64,000 nt of DNA from Kaistia hirudinis (GTDB lineage: Bacteria > Pseudomonadota > Alphaproteobacteria > Rhizobiales > Kaistiaceae), in NCBI RefSeq assembly GCF_014196455.1, contig NZ_JACIDS010000002.1, positions 62,001 through 126,000 of the forward strand, read 5' to 3'. Shown here one piece after another: positions 33,964-42,691 of this stretch. Numbering within the stretch: the first letter of the stretch is position 1; each line of letters begins with the position of its first letter. Below the pieces are notes generated by a model that ran no database searches, was not told the DNA's origin, and saw nothing but the letters and a program-made list of their open reading frames with translations. The position numbers and the translations under genes were made by a program.

Positions 33964-34839
33964 ATGGCTTTCGAATCCGGAATTCTGGAGCAGGGTCTCG
34001 GTGCGGCGGACGAGGCGGCCCTGCACCGGAACGAGCCGCCGCCCGGCTGGCTGCTGGAGGCGATCGGCGCTCATCGGGTGCGCGCCGTACTCGCGCCGCT
34101 CGCCGTGCTGGTCGTCGTCCTCGTCGGCTGGCAGTCGCTCTGCGAGAGCGGCGCCGTCTCGCCGCTGATCCTACCGTCGCCGCTCGCCATTGCCGAGGCC
34201 TTCATCAAGGACGGTCCCAACCTGCTCGCCGCCGCCACCGTGACGACGATCGAGGCGCTGACCGGCTTCGTGCTCGGCAACATCCTCGGCTTCGTCCTCG
34301 CGGTCGCCTTCCTCTATTCGGAACTGAGCCGGCGCACCGTCTATCCGCTCGCCATGGCGGCGCAGGCCGTGCCGATCGTCGCCGTGACGCCGGCGCTGAT
34401 CCTGTGGTTCGGCAATGGCATGGCACCGAAGATCTTCGTGACGATGTTCCTCGTCTTCTTCCCCATGCTGGTCAACGCGCTGCGCGGGCTGCGCAATGCC
34501 GATACCGAGGTGATGGAGCTGCTCTACACGCTGTCGGCGACGCCGCTGCAGCAATTGCGCATGGTCCGCATGCCGGCTTCCGTGCCCTTCGTCTTCAATG
34601 CGCTGAAGATTTCGGCCTGCGCCTGTTTCGTGGCGGCGATCGTCGCCGAATGGGTCGCCGCCGATCGCGGCATCGGCTACCTGATCGTGCTCTATGGCAG
34701 CCAGTATCGCATGCCGCAGGTCTGGGCCGCGGTGCTGATCGGCACGGCCATCAGCATGGCCGTCTATGGCCTCGTGGTCTTTGCCGAGGCGCGCGTCGCG
34801 CCATGGCTCAACCGCCGCAAGCGTCCCATTTCGGACTGA
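33964..34839 (+). CDS. ABC transporter permease (SsuC/TauC type), second
   Basis: 291 residues. After an acidic N-terminal extension of about 35 residues comes a membrane domain with LPSPLAIAEAFIKDGPNLLAAATVTTIEALTGFVLGNILGFVLAV, VYPLAMAAQAVPIVAVTPALILWFGNGMAPKIF and the EAA loop VMELLYTLSATPLQQLRMVRMPASVPFVFNALKISACACFVAAIVAEWVAA. Paralogous to the preceding permease. Two different permeases instead of a homodimer are common in pyrimidine-type (RutABC-neighbouring) and hydroxymethylpyrimidine importers. Confidence 0.88.
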   Translation: MAFESGILEQGLGAADEAALHRNEPPPGWLLEAIGAHRVRAVLAPLAVLVVVLVGWQSLCESGAVSPLILPSPLAIAEAFIKDGPNLLAAATVTTIEALTGFVLGNILGFVLAVAFLYSELSRRTVYPLAMAAQAVPIVAVTPALILWFGNGMAPKIFVTMFLVFFPMLVNALRGLRNADTEVMELLYTLSATPLQQLRMVRMPASVPFVFNALKISACACFVAAIVAEWVAADRGIGYLIVLYGSQYRMPQVWAAVLIGTAISMAVYGLVVFAEARVAPWLNRRKRPISD

Positions 34840-34850
34840 CAGGAGGAACC

Positions 34851-35870
34851 ATGCCGGGCTCGCCGGTGCCGATGGGCATCATGAACCAGATGTGGGCGGC
34901 CAATGACGTCTCCGACCGCGAGGCGATCCGCACCGCGCTCGAAGAGATCGTCCATGCCGACGCGCTCGGCTTCGATTCCGTCTGGATCGGCGAGCACCAT
35001 CATGTGCGGCCGGAAAACCCGTTCTATGGCCGCATCCCGGCCTCCGAGATCTTCCTCGCCCACATCGCGGCGCATACCAAGCGCATCCGGGTCGGCACTG
35101 GCGTGCGCATCCTGTCGACGACCGCAGCCCAGCGCACCGCCGAGGAGATGAGCCTCCTGCATCTCCTCACCGACGGACGCGTCGAATTCGGCGTCGGCCT
35201 CGGCGCCAACCAGATTGTCGAGGAGGACCGCGCCACCAAGGCCGCGCGCTTCCGCGCCCTGCTCGACGAACTGCTCGACCATCTCGCGGGCGAGGTGACG
35301 CCGGCCATTTCGCCGCGTCCCGATCCGGAGATCCGTCGGCGCATCTGGGCGGCCGCCCGCGACGAGGGCACGATCGATCATCTCGCCGCGCGCGGCGTGA
35401 ACCTCGTCGTCGGCCAGGCCGAGATGCCGCATATCCAGGCGCCCTATGTCGCGCGCTATCGCGCGGCCGGCGGCAAGGGGCTGACGCGCGGCGTCCGCCT
35501 CGTCTTCGTCGCGCCGACCCGCGAGGAAGCGCTGGCGCGCAGCGCGGTCGCGGCGCAGAGCTATTTCCGCCTGCTGCTCGGCAAGGGCTATCACAAGCAG
35601 GCGGTCGAGAGCGGCGCGGCGCCGGCCGAGGTCCAGACGGACGCCGAACGTCGCCGCCTGGCGAGCTTCATCGTCGGCTCGCCCGACGAGGTGCTGGCCG
35701 AACTCGACGCCTATGTCGCAACCACCGGCGTCGACCAGCTCGACGTCATGGTGCAGATTCCGGGTCTCGCGACGGACGATGTCCGCCGTTCCATGGCGCT
35801 GGTGCAGCAGGAAATCCGACCGCGCCTCGCCATCAACAAGCAAGCCTCCGCCGCGCGTTCCGTGGCCTGA
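34851..35870 (+). CDS. LLM-class flavin-dependent oxidoreductase
   Basis: 339 residues, a luciferase-like TIM barrel. Motifs: GIMNQMWAANDVSDREAIRTALEEIVHADALGFDSVWIGEHHHVR, ASEIFLAHIAAHTKRIRVGTGVRIL, then LHLLTDGRVEFGVGLG and FIVGSPDEVLAELDAYVATTGVDQLDVMVQIPG. GGAGGAACC precedes the ATG. Enzymes of this type oxidise heterocycles or alkane sulfonates with FMNH2 and O2, for example RutA on uracil. Next to an importer and an AllA-like protein it probably opens or hydroxylates the imported compound. Confidence 0.88.
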   Translation: MPGSPVPMGIMNQMWAANDVSDREAIRTALEEIVHADALGFDSVWIGEHHHVRPENPFYGRIPASEIFLAHIAAHTKRIRVGTGVRILSTTAAQRTAEEMSLLHLLTDGRVEFGVGLGANQIVEEDRATKAARFRALLDELLDHLAGEVTPAISPRPDPEIRRRIWAAARDEGTIDHLAARGVNLVVGQAEMPHIQAPYVARYRAAGGKGLTRGVRLVFVAPTREEALARSAVAAQSYFRLLLGKGYHKQAVESGAAPAEVQTDAERRRLASFIVGSPDEVLAELDAYVATTGVDQLDVMVQIPGLATDDVRRSMALVQQEIRPRLAINKQASAARSVA

Positions 35871-35894
35871 GCGAAACCAAAAGGGAGAAATGCC

Positions 35895-36416
35895 ATGAGC
35901 ACTGCCGAAGCCATCGCGACCGTCGAGCGTCGTGTGTTGACCGCCCAGCCGATTTCGGAAGAGGCCTTCGCGCCCTTCGGTCACGTCATCGTCGCGACCG
36001 AGGACATGGTGCCGGCCGGGGCGATCGACGCCGCGCTGGATCTTTCCGGCGGCCAGCCGCGGTTCTACATCATGCGCCTCGATCATCGCGGCTATGACGT
36101 CAACGGCATCACGCGCCATGCGGCGGTGACGCAGGTTCTCGCCTCGGTCGGGGGCAAGCCCTGGCTGCTCTGCGTCGCGCCGCCCGTCGAGGGCGACAAG
36201 CCCGACCCGGACGCGATCCGCGCCTTCTCGATCCCGGGCGATGTCGCCGTGCTGCTCTACAAGGGCAGCTGGCATGCCGGGCCCTATTTCCATGACAAGG
36301 AGATGGGCTTCTTCAATCTCGAGCTGATCGACACCAATGTGGTCGATCACTACACGGTCAGCCTCGGTCGCACCTTCGGCTATAATTTCCGCATCGAGGA
36401 GCCCGGCCGGAGCTGA
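35895..36416 (+). CDS. Ureidoglycolate lyase family protein (AllA-like)
   Basis: 173 residues. The cupin-type AllA pattern: PISEEAFAPFGHVIVATED, RFYIMRLDHRGYDVNGITRHAAVTQVLASVGGKPWLLCVAPP, DPDAIRAFSIPGDVAVLLYKGSWHAGPYF and FNLELIDTNVVDHYT. AllA splits ureidoglycolate to glyoxylate and urea. As the other allantoin genes are absent here, the protein may work on a related ureido acid that results from the imported heterocycle. Follows the LLM gene by 24 bp. Confidence 0.8.
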   Translation: MSTAEAIATVERRVLTAQPISEEAFAPFGHVIVATEDMVPAGAIDAALDLSGGQPRFYIMRLDHRGYDVNGITRHAAVTQVLASVGGKPWLLCVAPPVEGDKPDPDAIRAFSIPGDVAVLLYKGSWHAGPYFHDKEMGFFNLELIDTNVVDHYTVSLGRTFGYNFRIEEPGRS

Positions 36417-36522
36417 CAGCCGGCGCCGCGCCGATCGCGCTCTTGCGGGACGGGCGGGGGAACCCTACCAATCGGGACCTTCGATCCTGAACGGGCCGGT
36501 ACGCCGGCCCACATGGGCCCTC

Positions 36523-37515
36523 ATGTCCGCATTCATGCATGTTCACCTGGTGGCGCTGCGCTATTTCCGCGAGACGGTGCGGTGCGGCTCCATGCGCCAG
36601 GCCGCCGAGCAGCTGAATGTCGCGGCCTCCGCGATCAACCGTCAGATCCTCAAGCTCGAGGATCAGATGGAGTGCAAGCTGTTCGAGCGCCTCGCCGAAG
36701 GCGTGCGCCTGACGGCGGCGGGCGAGGTGCTCTATCGCTATGTGCTGCGGCTGGAGCGCGATCTCGACCGAGCCATGTCCGAGATCGACGATCTGCGGGG
36801 CCTGCGCCGCGGCCATGTGGCGATCGTCTGCGAGGACGGCATCGCCCGCGATTTCCTGCCGGCGGTGCTCGCCGCCTTTCATCGCGAATTCCCGAAGGTG
36901 ACCTATGCGGTCGACGTGGCGGCGGCGCTCGGCGTCATGGCGAGTGTCGTCGAGGGAACGGCGGATATCGGCATTGCCATGGCGCCGCCACGCCGACCCG
37001 ACGTCGCCGTAGAATTGGAAGCCGCGATGCCGATCGGCGTCATCGCCGCGCCCGATCATCCGATCACCGCGCGCGCCAGCGTCAAGATGACGGATCTCGT
37101 GCAGGAGCAGATGGTGCAGATGCGCGAGGGGTCGGGCGGTGGGACGCTGCTCTATTCGCTGATCACCGGCTGGACGGCGCGGCCCTCCTTCATCGAGACC
37201 AATGCTTCCGATGCGGTCACCAATCTGGTCAAGGCGGGCCTCGGCCTCGGCGTCCGCACGCCGATCGGCGTGCTGCGCGAGATCCGCGCCCGCGAACTCG
37301 CCTTCGTGCCGATCCGCGATCCGCTGATCGAGCTGCCGCGCCTCGCCGTCTATGCCAAGCAGGGCCGCACGCTCCCGACCGCCGGCGCCGTCATGCTGGA
37401 GCGGATCAAGCATTATATGGCCGAGTTCTCCGCCGAGATCGCCGCCGCGCTCGCCGGGTCGGCGAAGGCGGCGGACGGCCCCGCCGACGTTGCCGCATCG
37501 GCAACACCTCGCTGA
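36523..37515 (+). CDS. LysR-family transcriptional regulator
   Basis: 330 residues. N-terminal HTH (LVALRYFRETVRCGSMRQAAEQLNVAASAINRQILKLEDQMECKLFERLAEGVRLTAAGEVLYRYV) and a substrate-binding effector domain from about residue 90 (GHVAIVCEDGIARDFLPAVLAAFHREFPKVTYAVDVA; ADIGIAMAPPRRPDV; GLGVRTPIGVLREI). Start chosen at ATG 36523 where the HTH begins. It is in line with the importer and enzyme genes and should regulate them. Confidence 0.88.
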   Translation: MSAFMHVHLVALRYFRETVRCGSMRQAAEQLNVAASAINRQILKLEDQMECKLFERLAEGVRLTAAGEVLYRYVLRLERDLDRAMSEIDDLRGLRRGHVAIVCEDGIARDFLPAVLAAFHREFPKVTYAVDVAAALGVMASVVEGTADIGIAMAPPRRPDVAVELEAAMPIGVIAAPDHPITARASVKMTDLVQEQMVQMREGSGGGTLLYSLITGWTARPSFIETNASDAVTNLVKAGLGLGVRTPIGVLREIRARELAFVPIRDPLIELPRLAVYAKQGRTLPTAGAVMLERIKHYMAEFSAEIAAALAGSAKAADGPADVAASATPR

Positions 37516-37649
37516 ACATTCGCCGCTTCTCCCGCGCGCTCGCCGCAGGGCACTCTGGCTCAGGCGCGGGAATACGATGGCACCGACGCTTCGGCGTCCC
37601 GCGCGACCCTGGCCCCTGACGGGGGCCTCACCCAAGGGACGCGCCCATC

Positions 37650-39119
37650 ATGACAGCCCATTTCGACCCATCGGCCGAAGCCCGCCTTGCCGCGCTCGCC
37701 GAGGCCGCGCGCGAGGAACTCGCCGCCACCGCCTTCGCCACCCGGCCCTGGGTGCATCCGCGCCACGAGAACGGCGCCGCCATGCTCGATGTCGCTATCA
37801 TCGGCGGCGGGCAGTCCGGCCTGTTCGTCGGCCATGCGCTGCAGCGCGCCGGCGTCACCAACATCGCCGTGCTCGACCGCAGCCCGCAAGGCTATGAGGG
37901 CGTCTGGGAAACCTATGCCCGCATGCACGAGATCCGCTCTCCGAAGGAGGTCTGCGGCGGCGAGGGCGGCATCGCCAGCCTGTCGGTCCGCTCCTGGTTC
38001 ATCGCGCGCCATGGCCGCGCGGCCTGGGACGCGATCGAGCGCGTGCCGCGGCTCGACTGGATGGCCTGGCTCCGCTGGTATCGCAGCGTCGTCGCGGTGC
38101 CGATCGAGAACGGCGTCACGGTCACCGATATCGATTTCGACGCCGACGGCGTGACGCTCGCGACGTTGCAGGCCGGCCGCGCCGGGCATGTTCGCGCCCG
38201 TCTCGCCGTGCTGGCGACCGGCATGGATGGCGGCGGCACATGGCAGGTGCCGGAGATCATCAGCGCCAGCCTGCCGCGCGAGCGCTATGACCACACCTCG
38301 GATATCGTCGATATCCGCGCGCTCAAGGGCAAGCGCATCGGCATTCTCGGCGCCGGCGCGGCCGGCTTCGACATGGCGGTCGCGGCGCTGGAGGCGGGGG
38401 CGGCGCGGGTCGACATGTTCATGCGGCGCGAGAGCCTGCCGATGGTCGACCTCATCCGCGATTTCGAGACCGCCGGCCACCTTCAGCACGCCCCGGAACT
38501 GTCCGATGCCATCAAATGGGCGCTGGCGAGCCTTCTCGGCGGCCTCAGCCAGTCGCCGGCCGAGCATCATTTCAACAAGGCCTGGAGCTTCCCCAACTTC
38601 GCCATGCATCTCGGCGCGCCCTGGCGCGAGATCCGCCTCGACGGCGACGCGATCGCGGTGACGACGCCGAAGGGCGCGCACGCTTTCGATCACGTGTTCG
38701 CGGCGACCGGCGTGTGCGTCGACATGGCCGACCGGCCGGAGCTTGCGAAGGTCGCCGCGGGTGCCGCGCTCTGGCGTGACCGCTTTGTGCCGCCGGCCGA
38801 TGATCCGAGCCCCGGCCGGCTGAACTTCCCCTATCTGAACCGCACCTATCAGTTCCAGCCGCGCGAAGCGGGCACCGCGCCCGGCATCGAGCGCATCTTC
38901 GCCTTCAATGCGCTCGGCGGCATGAGCATGGGCGGCATCTCGCAGGTCTCGATCTCCAGCCACAAATTCGGCATTCCGCGCCTCGTGCGTGGCATTACCG
39001 GCTTCCTGTTCGCCGAGCAGCACGCGCGCGTGCTGGAGGACATGATGCGTCCGCGACCGCCTTCGATCGCGATCGCGCCGCATATCCGCGCCCGGCTCGG
39101 CATGCCGGCGGAAGCCTGA
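37650..39119 (+). CDS. FAD/NAD(P)-binding flavoprotein, monooxygenase-like
   Basis: 489 residues. A first dinucleotide site DVAIIGGGQSGLFVGHALQRAGV near residue 48 and a second RIGILGAGAAGFDMAVAALEAGA near residue 230, the two-Rossmann layout of flavin-containing and Baeyer-Villiger type monooxygenases. Later HVFAATGVCVDMADRPEL gives the ATG-type motif. It carries an N-terminal helical extension. Its place behind the importer cluster suggests a second oxidation step, but the substrate is open. Confidence 0.78.
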   Translation: MTAHFDPSAEARLAALAEAAREELAATAFATRPWVHPRHENGAAMLDVAIIGGGQSGLFVGHALQRAGVTNIAVLDRSPQGYEGVWETYARMHEIRSPKEVCGGEGGIASLSVRSWFIARHGRAAWDAIERVPRLDWMAWLRWYRSVVAVPIENGVTVTDIDFDADGVTLATLQAGRAGHVRARLAVLATGMDGGGTWQVPEIISASLPRERYDHTSDIVDIRALKGKRIGILGAGAAGFDMAVAALEAGAARVDMFMRRESLPMVDLIRDFETAGHLQHAPELSDAIKWALASLLGGLSQSPAEHHFNKAWSFPNFAMHLGAPWREIRLDGDAIAVTTPKGAHAFDHVFAATGVCVDMADRPELAKVAAGAALWRDRFVPPADDPSPGRLNFPYLNRTYQFQPREAGTAPGIERIFAFNALGGMSMGGISQVSISSHKFGIPRLVRGITGFLFAEQHARVLEDMMRPRPPSIAIAPHIRARLGMPAEA

Positions 39120-39125
39120 GCCGCC

Positions 39126-41210
39126 TCAGGGCTGGTAGTCGAGCACGGCGAAGGCGCCGGCCTCGGCACCGCCTGCATCGTGGGCGACCGCGACGACGAG
39201 CGAGGACCACAGCCCCGGCTGGCGGCGCGCGGCGGCGGGAATGGTCGCCGTCGCCTTGCCGTCCGCATGCGGCATCGGCTCGCCGTCGAGATGCAGCGTC
39301 AGCGTCACCGCGCCGTCGCCGCCCATGACGCTGGCATCGATCGAAATGGCCACGTCGCCGGAGCGCATAAGCCGTGCTTCACCGTTCAGCGCGACGCGGA
39401 GCGCGCCATCCTTTGACGCGCTGGCGACCGGGCCGGCAAAGTCAGCCTCCACGCCGAGCGGCGGCGTCGCCGGGGGCGGCACGCGCTTGCCACTCGCCTG
39501 CTCATAGTCATAGGCGGCGGCAAGGAGGTCCATGTCGCGATAGGCCGGACCGGCAAAGGTCAGGTTCACTGGAATGCCGGTGTCTTCCATCACGCCCATG
39601 GTCACCGACACGCTCGGAATGCCGAGATGGCGCATCACATGGTTCATGTTGGAGAAGACCGTGCCGTTCTTCCAGGTGAGGTCTGACGCGGTCGGGTCGA
39701 CATCGGCATTGGCGGTGCCGATATCGGCATTGGCTGGGAAGGCGACGAGATCGATGCCGCGCGCCACCATCCAGTCCTCGAACCATTCCTTGCGCGCCGC
39801 TTCGAGCCCGCGCATCACGCCGGGGAGTTGCGGGAAGGTTTCGAGCGGCGAGGCGACACCGGCGCGGGCGCGCTCGACAATGGCGGGATAATTGAATTCG
39901 TCGCGGCCCGGATGCGCGCTCTTGAGCCGCCGCGTGTCATAGGCCTCGGGCGGATCGGCGTGGATCACCTCGGGCCGAATGTTGCCGAGCGAGGGATAGT
40001 TCGGGTCGCCATTGAGCCTGAGGAACTCCTCCCAGCTCGCCGCAACCATGTCGCCGATCTCGATCGCGTTCCACGTGTCCGGCATCCAGCCGCGATCGAC
40101 GAGGCTGGTCGTGCCCGGCCGGTCTTTCTCGTAGTTGGAGACGGCGGGATAATCGACCTCGACCAGCGTCGCGCCGAGCCCTTCCAGCACGGCGGCGGCC
40201 TCGCGCCAGAGCGCCAGGATCGAGGGCCGCGTCTCGATCGGCTCGTCGGCTTCCGTATCGGTGCCGACATACAGGCGCGGCACGCCGATGGTGAGGCCCT
40301 TCAAGGCGCCGGACCGGGCGAGCGCGGAAAAATCCGCCGGACGGATGGCCTCGGGGCCGGGGAGGGGGATCACGTCCTGCGCGCGCCAGAGATCGCCGGC
40401 CGTCTCGCTGTCGTGAACCATGATCGCATCCAGCAGCGCCAGCATGTCCGCGACGCTGCGCGCATGCGGCACCACGGTGTCGCGGAGCGCGAAGAGCGGC
40501 CAGTTGCCCCGGATCGAGAGCAGGCCGCGCGAGGGCGTATAGGCGACGAGGCCGTTGTTCGACGCCGGCGAGCGGCCGGAGGAGACGGTCTCCTCGCCGA
40601 GCCCGAAGGCGCAGAAGCTCGCCGCGACGGCGACGCCGGACCCGGACGAGGAGCCCGAATGCCAGGCGGCGGCGAGCCAGTCGGGATTATAGGGGCTCTC
40701 CGCCCGGCCATAGACACCGCGCTGCAGCCCGCCGATCGCCATGGGCGGCATGTTGGTCTTGCCGAGCACGACCGCCCCGGCGCGCCGGAGTGCGGCGACC
40801 GCGGCGGCGTCATCGTTCGCCACGAGCGCGGCAAAGGCGGGCGAGCCGGCCGCGACGGTCAGGCCCTTGACCTTGTAGCTGTCCTTGACCGTGAACGGCA
40901 CGCCGGCGAGCGCACCGGCCGTGCCCGCGCGCCGCGCCTGGTCGGCCGCCGCGGCCTCTTCGAAGACGGCCGGATTGAGCACGGGCGTCGAATTGAGCCG
41001 CGGCCCGCGCCGGTCATAGCGCGCGATGCGGTTGAGATACTGCGCGACGAGGGAGACCGACGTCACCCGCCCCTCATCGAGCGCCGATCGGAGGGCGGCA
41101 AGGCTCGCCTCGTGAACGTCAAACGCCGTCTCTGCACCACCCGACACGATCAACCCCGCTGCATATTCTGGAATAGCTCCGCCTGTCGCGGCGCTGCGGA
41201 ATTTGACCAT
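39126..41210 (-). CDS. Amidase-signature hydrolase with a C-terminal extension
   Basis: 694 residues; usual amidases have about 470-520. The Ser-cisSer-Lys core is visible: Lys in GVPFTVKDSYKVKG, cis-Ser in AWHSGSSSGSGVAVAASF and the nucleophile region GEETVSSGRSPASNNGLVAY. The last about 120 residues form a beta-rich domain (LRVALNGEARLMRSGDVAISIDASVMGGDGAVTLTLHLDG). The start is placed at ATG 41210. No clear signal peptide. Convergent with the flavoprotein gene (stops 7 bp apart). It may hydrolyse an amide from the imported compound. Confidence 0.8.
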   Translation of the reverse strand: MVKFRSAATGGAIPEYAAGLIVSGGAETAFDVHEASLAALRSALDEGRVTSVSLVAQYLNRIARYDRRGPRLNSTPVLNPAVFEEAAAADQARRAGTAGALAGVPFTVKDSYKVKGLTVAAGSPAFAALVANDDAAAVAALRRAGAVVLGKTNMPPMAIGGLQRGVYGRAESPYNPDWLAAAWHSGSSSGSGVAVAASFCAFGLGEETVSSGRSPASNNGLVAYTPSRGLLSIRGNWPLFALRDTVVPHARSVADMLALLDAIMVHDSETAGDLWRAQDVIPLPGPEAIRPADFSALARSGALKGLTIGVPRLYVGTDTEADEPIETRPSILALWREAAAVLEGLGATLVEVDYPAVSNYEKDRPGTTSLVDRGWMPDTWNAIEIGDMVAASWEEFLRLNGDPNYPSLGNIRPEVIHADPPEAYDTRRLKSAHPGRDEFNYPAIVERARAGVASPLETFPQLPGVMRGLEAARKEWFEDWMVARGIDLVAFPANADIGTANADVDPTASDLTWKNGTVFSNMNHVMRHLGIPSVSVTMGVMEDTGIPVNLTFAGPAYRDMDLLAAAYDYEQASGKRVPPPATPPLGVEADFAGPVASASKDGALRVALNGEARLMRSGDVAISIDASVMGGDGAVTLTLHLDGEPMPHADGKATATIPAAARRQPGLWSSLVVAVAHDAGGAEAGAFAVLDYQP

Positions 41211-41311
41211 GGCGGCGGAGGAGGGACAAGAACGCTGCGGCGCAATCATGCGATTATCCGCCGTTCCGCACCGCGTTCGCGCGCGAGCGTGGCGGGCGGC
41301 GCTTCGCCCCT

Positions 41312-42691
41312 TCAATCAGGGCTTGAAGCCGGTCCGTTCCCATATTCGGCGCGGGTAATGCCGTGGCGCTTGAGCTTGTCGTAAAAGGTCTTGCGGGGGA
41401 CCTGGAGGCGCTCGATCGACCGGCGCACATCGCCGCCCTCTTCCTGCAGGACCGTGCGGATCAGATCGGCCTCGAAGCGCTCCACGCGGGCGACAAGCCC
41501 GGCCTGCGACGCGTCGGCCAGGCCGGGATCATCACCCGTCGCCGGCACAGCCTCCGGCGCGAGACCGAGCGTGAAGCGTTCGGCGAAATGCAGCAATTCG
41601 CGCACATTGCCGGGCCAGTCGTGCCGTTCGAGATGGGCGAGCGCGTCGCGGGTGAGCTCCGGCACGGGGCGCCCGAAGCGGGCAGCGGCACGGCGCAGAA
41701 AGGCGCCGAAGAGCAGGGGGATATCCTCGCGCCGCTCCCGCAGCGGCGGCAGCTTCAGCGTCACGACATTGAGCCGGTAATAGAGGTCGCTGCGAAAGCT
41801 GCCGCGCGCCTGCGGATTGCCGAGATCCGCCTTGGTGGCGGCGACGACGCGCAGATCGATGGGCCGCACCTCATTGGTGCCGAGCGGCTCGATCTGCCGG
41901 CTCTCCAGCACCCGCAGCAGCTTGGTCTGGAGCGAGAGCGGCATGGTCTCGATCTCGTCGAGAAACAGCGTGCCGCCGTCCGAATGCTCGATCCGGCCGA
42001 TCCGGCGCTTCTGCGCGCCGGTGAAGGCGCCGGCCTCATGTCCGAACAGCTCGCTCTCGATGACGCTCTCCGGCAGCCCGCCGCAATTCAGGGCGACGAA
42101 ATTGCGGCTGCTGCGCCGGCTCCAGCGATGCAGATGGTCGGCGACCACCTCCTTGCCGGAGCCCGTCTCGCCTTCGACCAGCACGTCGACGTCCGCGTCC
42201 GCGATCTGGCGGATCGTGGCACGGAGCCGGCGCATCGCCGGCGCCTCGCCGAGAAAGGCGAGGTCGCCGTCCCGCTCGACGGCATCGTCGCGCAGGCGCC
42301 GGTTTTCGAGCACGAGGGTCCGCTTCTCCTGGGCCCGGTTCACCGCCTCGATGAGGCGCGCCGCCGCATAGGGCTTGGCGATGAAGTCATAGGCGCCATC
42401 CTTCAGCGCGCCGACGGCGAGGTCGATATCGCCATGGCCCGTGACGAGAATGACGGGCAGATCGGGGTCGATCTGCTTGATGCGGGCGAAGAGATCGAGG
42501 CCGCTGAGGCCGGGCATGCGGATATCGGTGACGACGCAGCCGGGAAAGCCTGCGTCGATCGCGGCGAGCGCCGCAACGGCCGACGGAAACACGGTCGGCT
42601 TGTAGCCCGCCAGTTCCAGCGTCTGCGCGGTGGCGGCGCGGAGGTCCGCATCGTCGTCGACGAAGATGACCGGTCGGCCTGGCTGGCTCAT
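41312..42691 (-). CDS. dctD: C4-dicarboxylate response regulator DctD (NtrC family)
   Basis: 459 residues. Receiver with phosphoacceptor Asp56 ([10 protein letters not shown]) and Lys106 (DFIAKPYAA); AAA+ domain with Walker A GETGSGKE, the sigma54-contact loop [15 protein letters not shown] and Walker [11 protein letters not shown]; a Fis-type HTH at the end ([27 protein letters not shown]). It activates sigma54 transcription of dctA when phosphorylated by DctB. Overlaps dctB by 4 bp. The promoter and a palindromic upstream site lie in the dctB-dctA gap. Confidence 0.92.
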   Translation of the reverse strand: MSQPGRPVIFVDDDADLRAATAQTLELAGYKPTVFPSAVAALAAIDAGFPGCVVTDIRMPGLSGLDLFARIKQIDPDLPVILVTGHGDIDLAVGALKDGAYDFIAKPYAAARLIEAVNRAQEKRTLVLENRRLRDDAVERDGDLAFLGEAPAMRRLRATIRQIADADVDVLVEGETGSGKEVVADHLHRWSRRSSRNFVALNCGGLPESVIESELFGHEAGAFTGAQKRRIGRIEHSDGGTLFLDEIETMPLSLQTKLLRVLESRQIEPLGTNEVRPIDLRVVAATKADLGNPQARGSFRSDLYYRLNVVTLKLPPLRERREDIPLLFGAFLRRAAARFGRPVPELTRDALAHLERHDWPGNVRELLHFAERFTLGLAPEAVPATGDDPGLADASQAGLVARVERFEADLIRTVLQEEGGDVRRSIERLQVPRKTFYDKLKRHGITRAEYGNGPASSPD

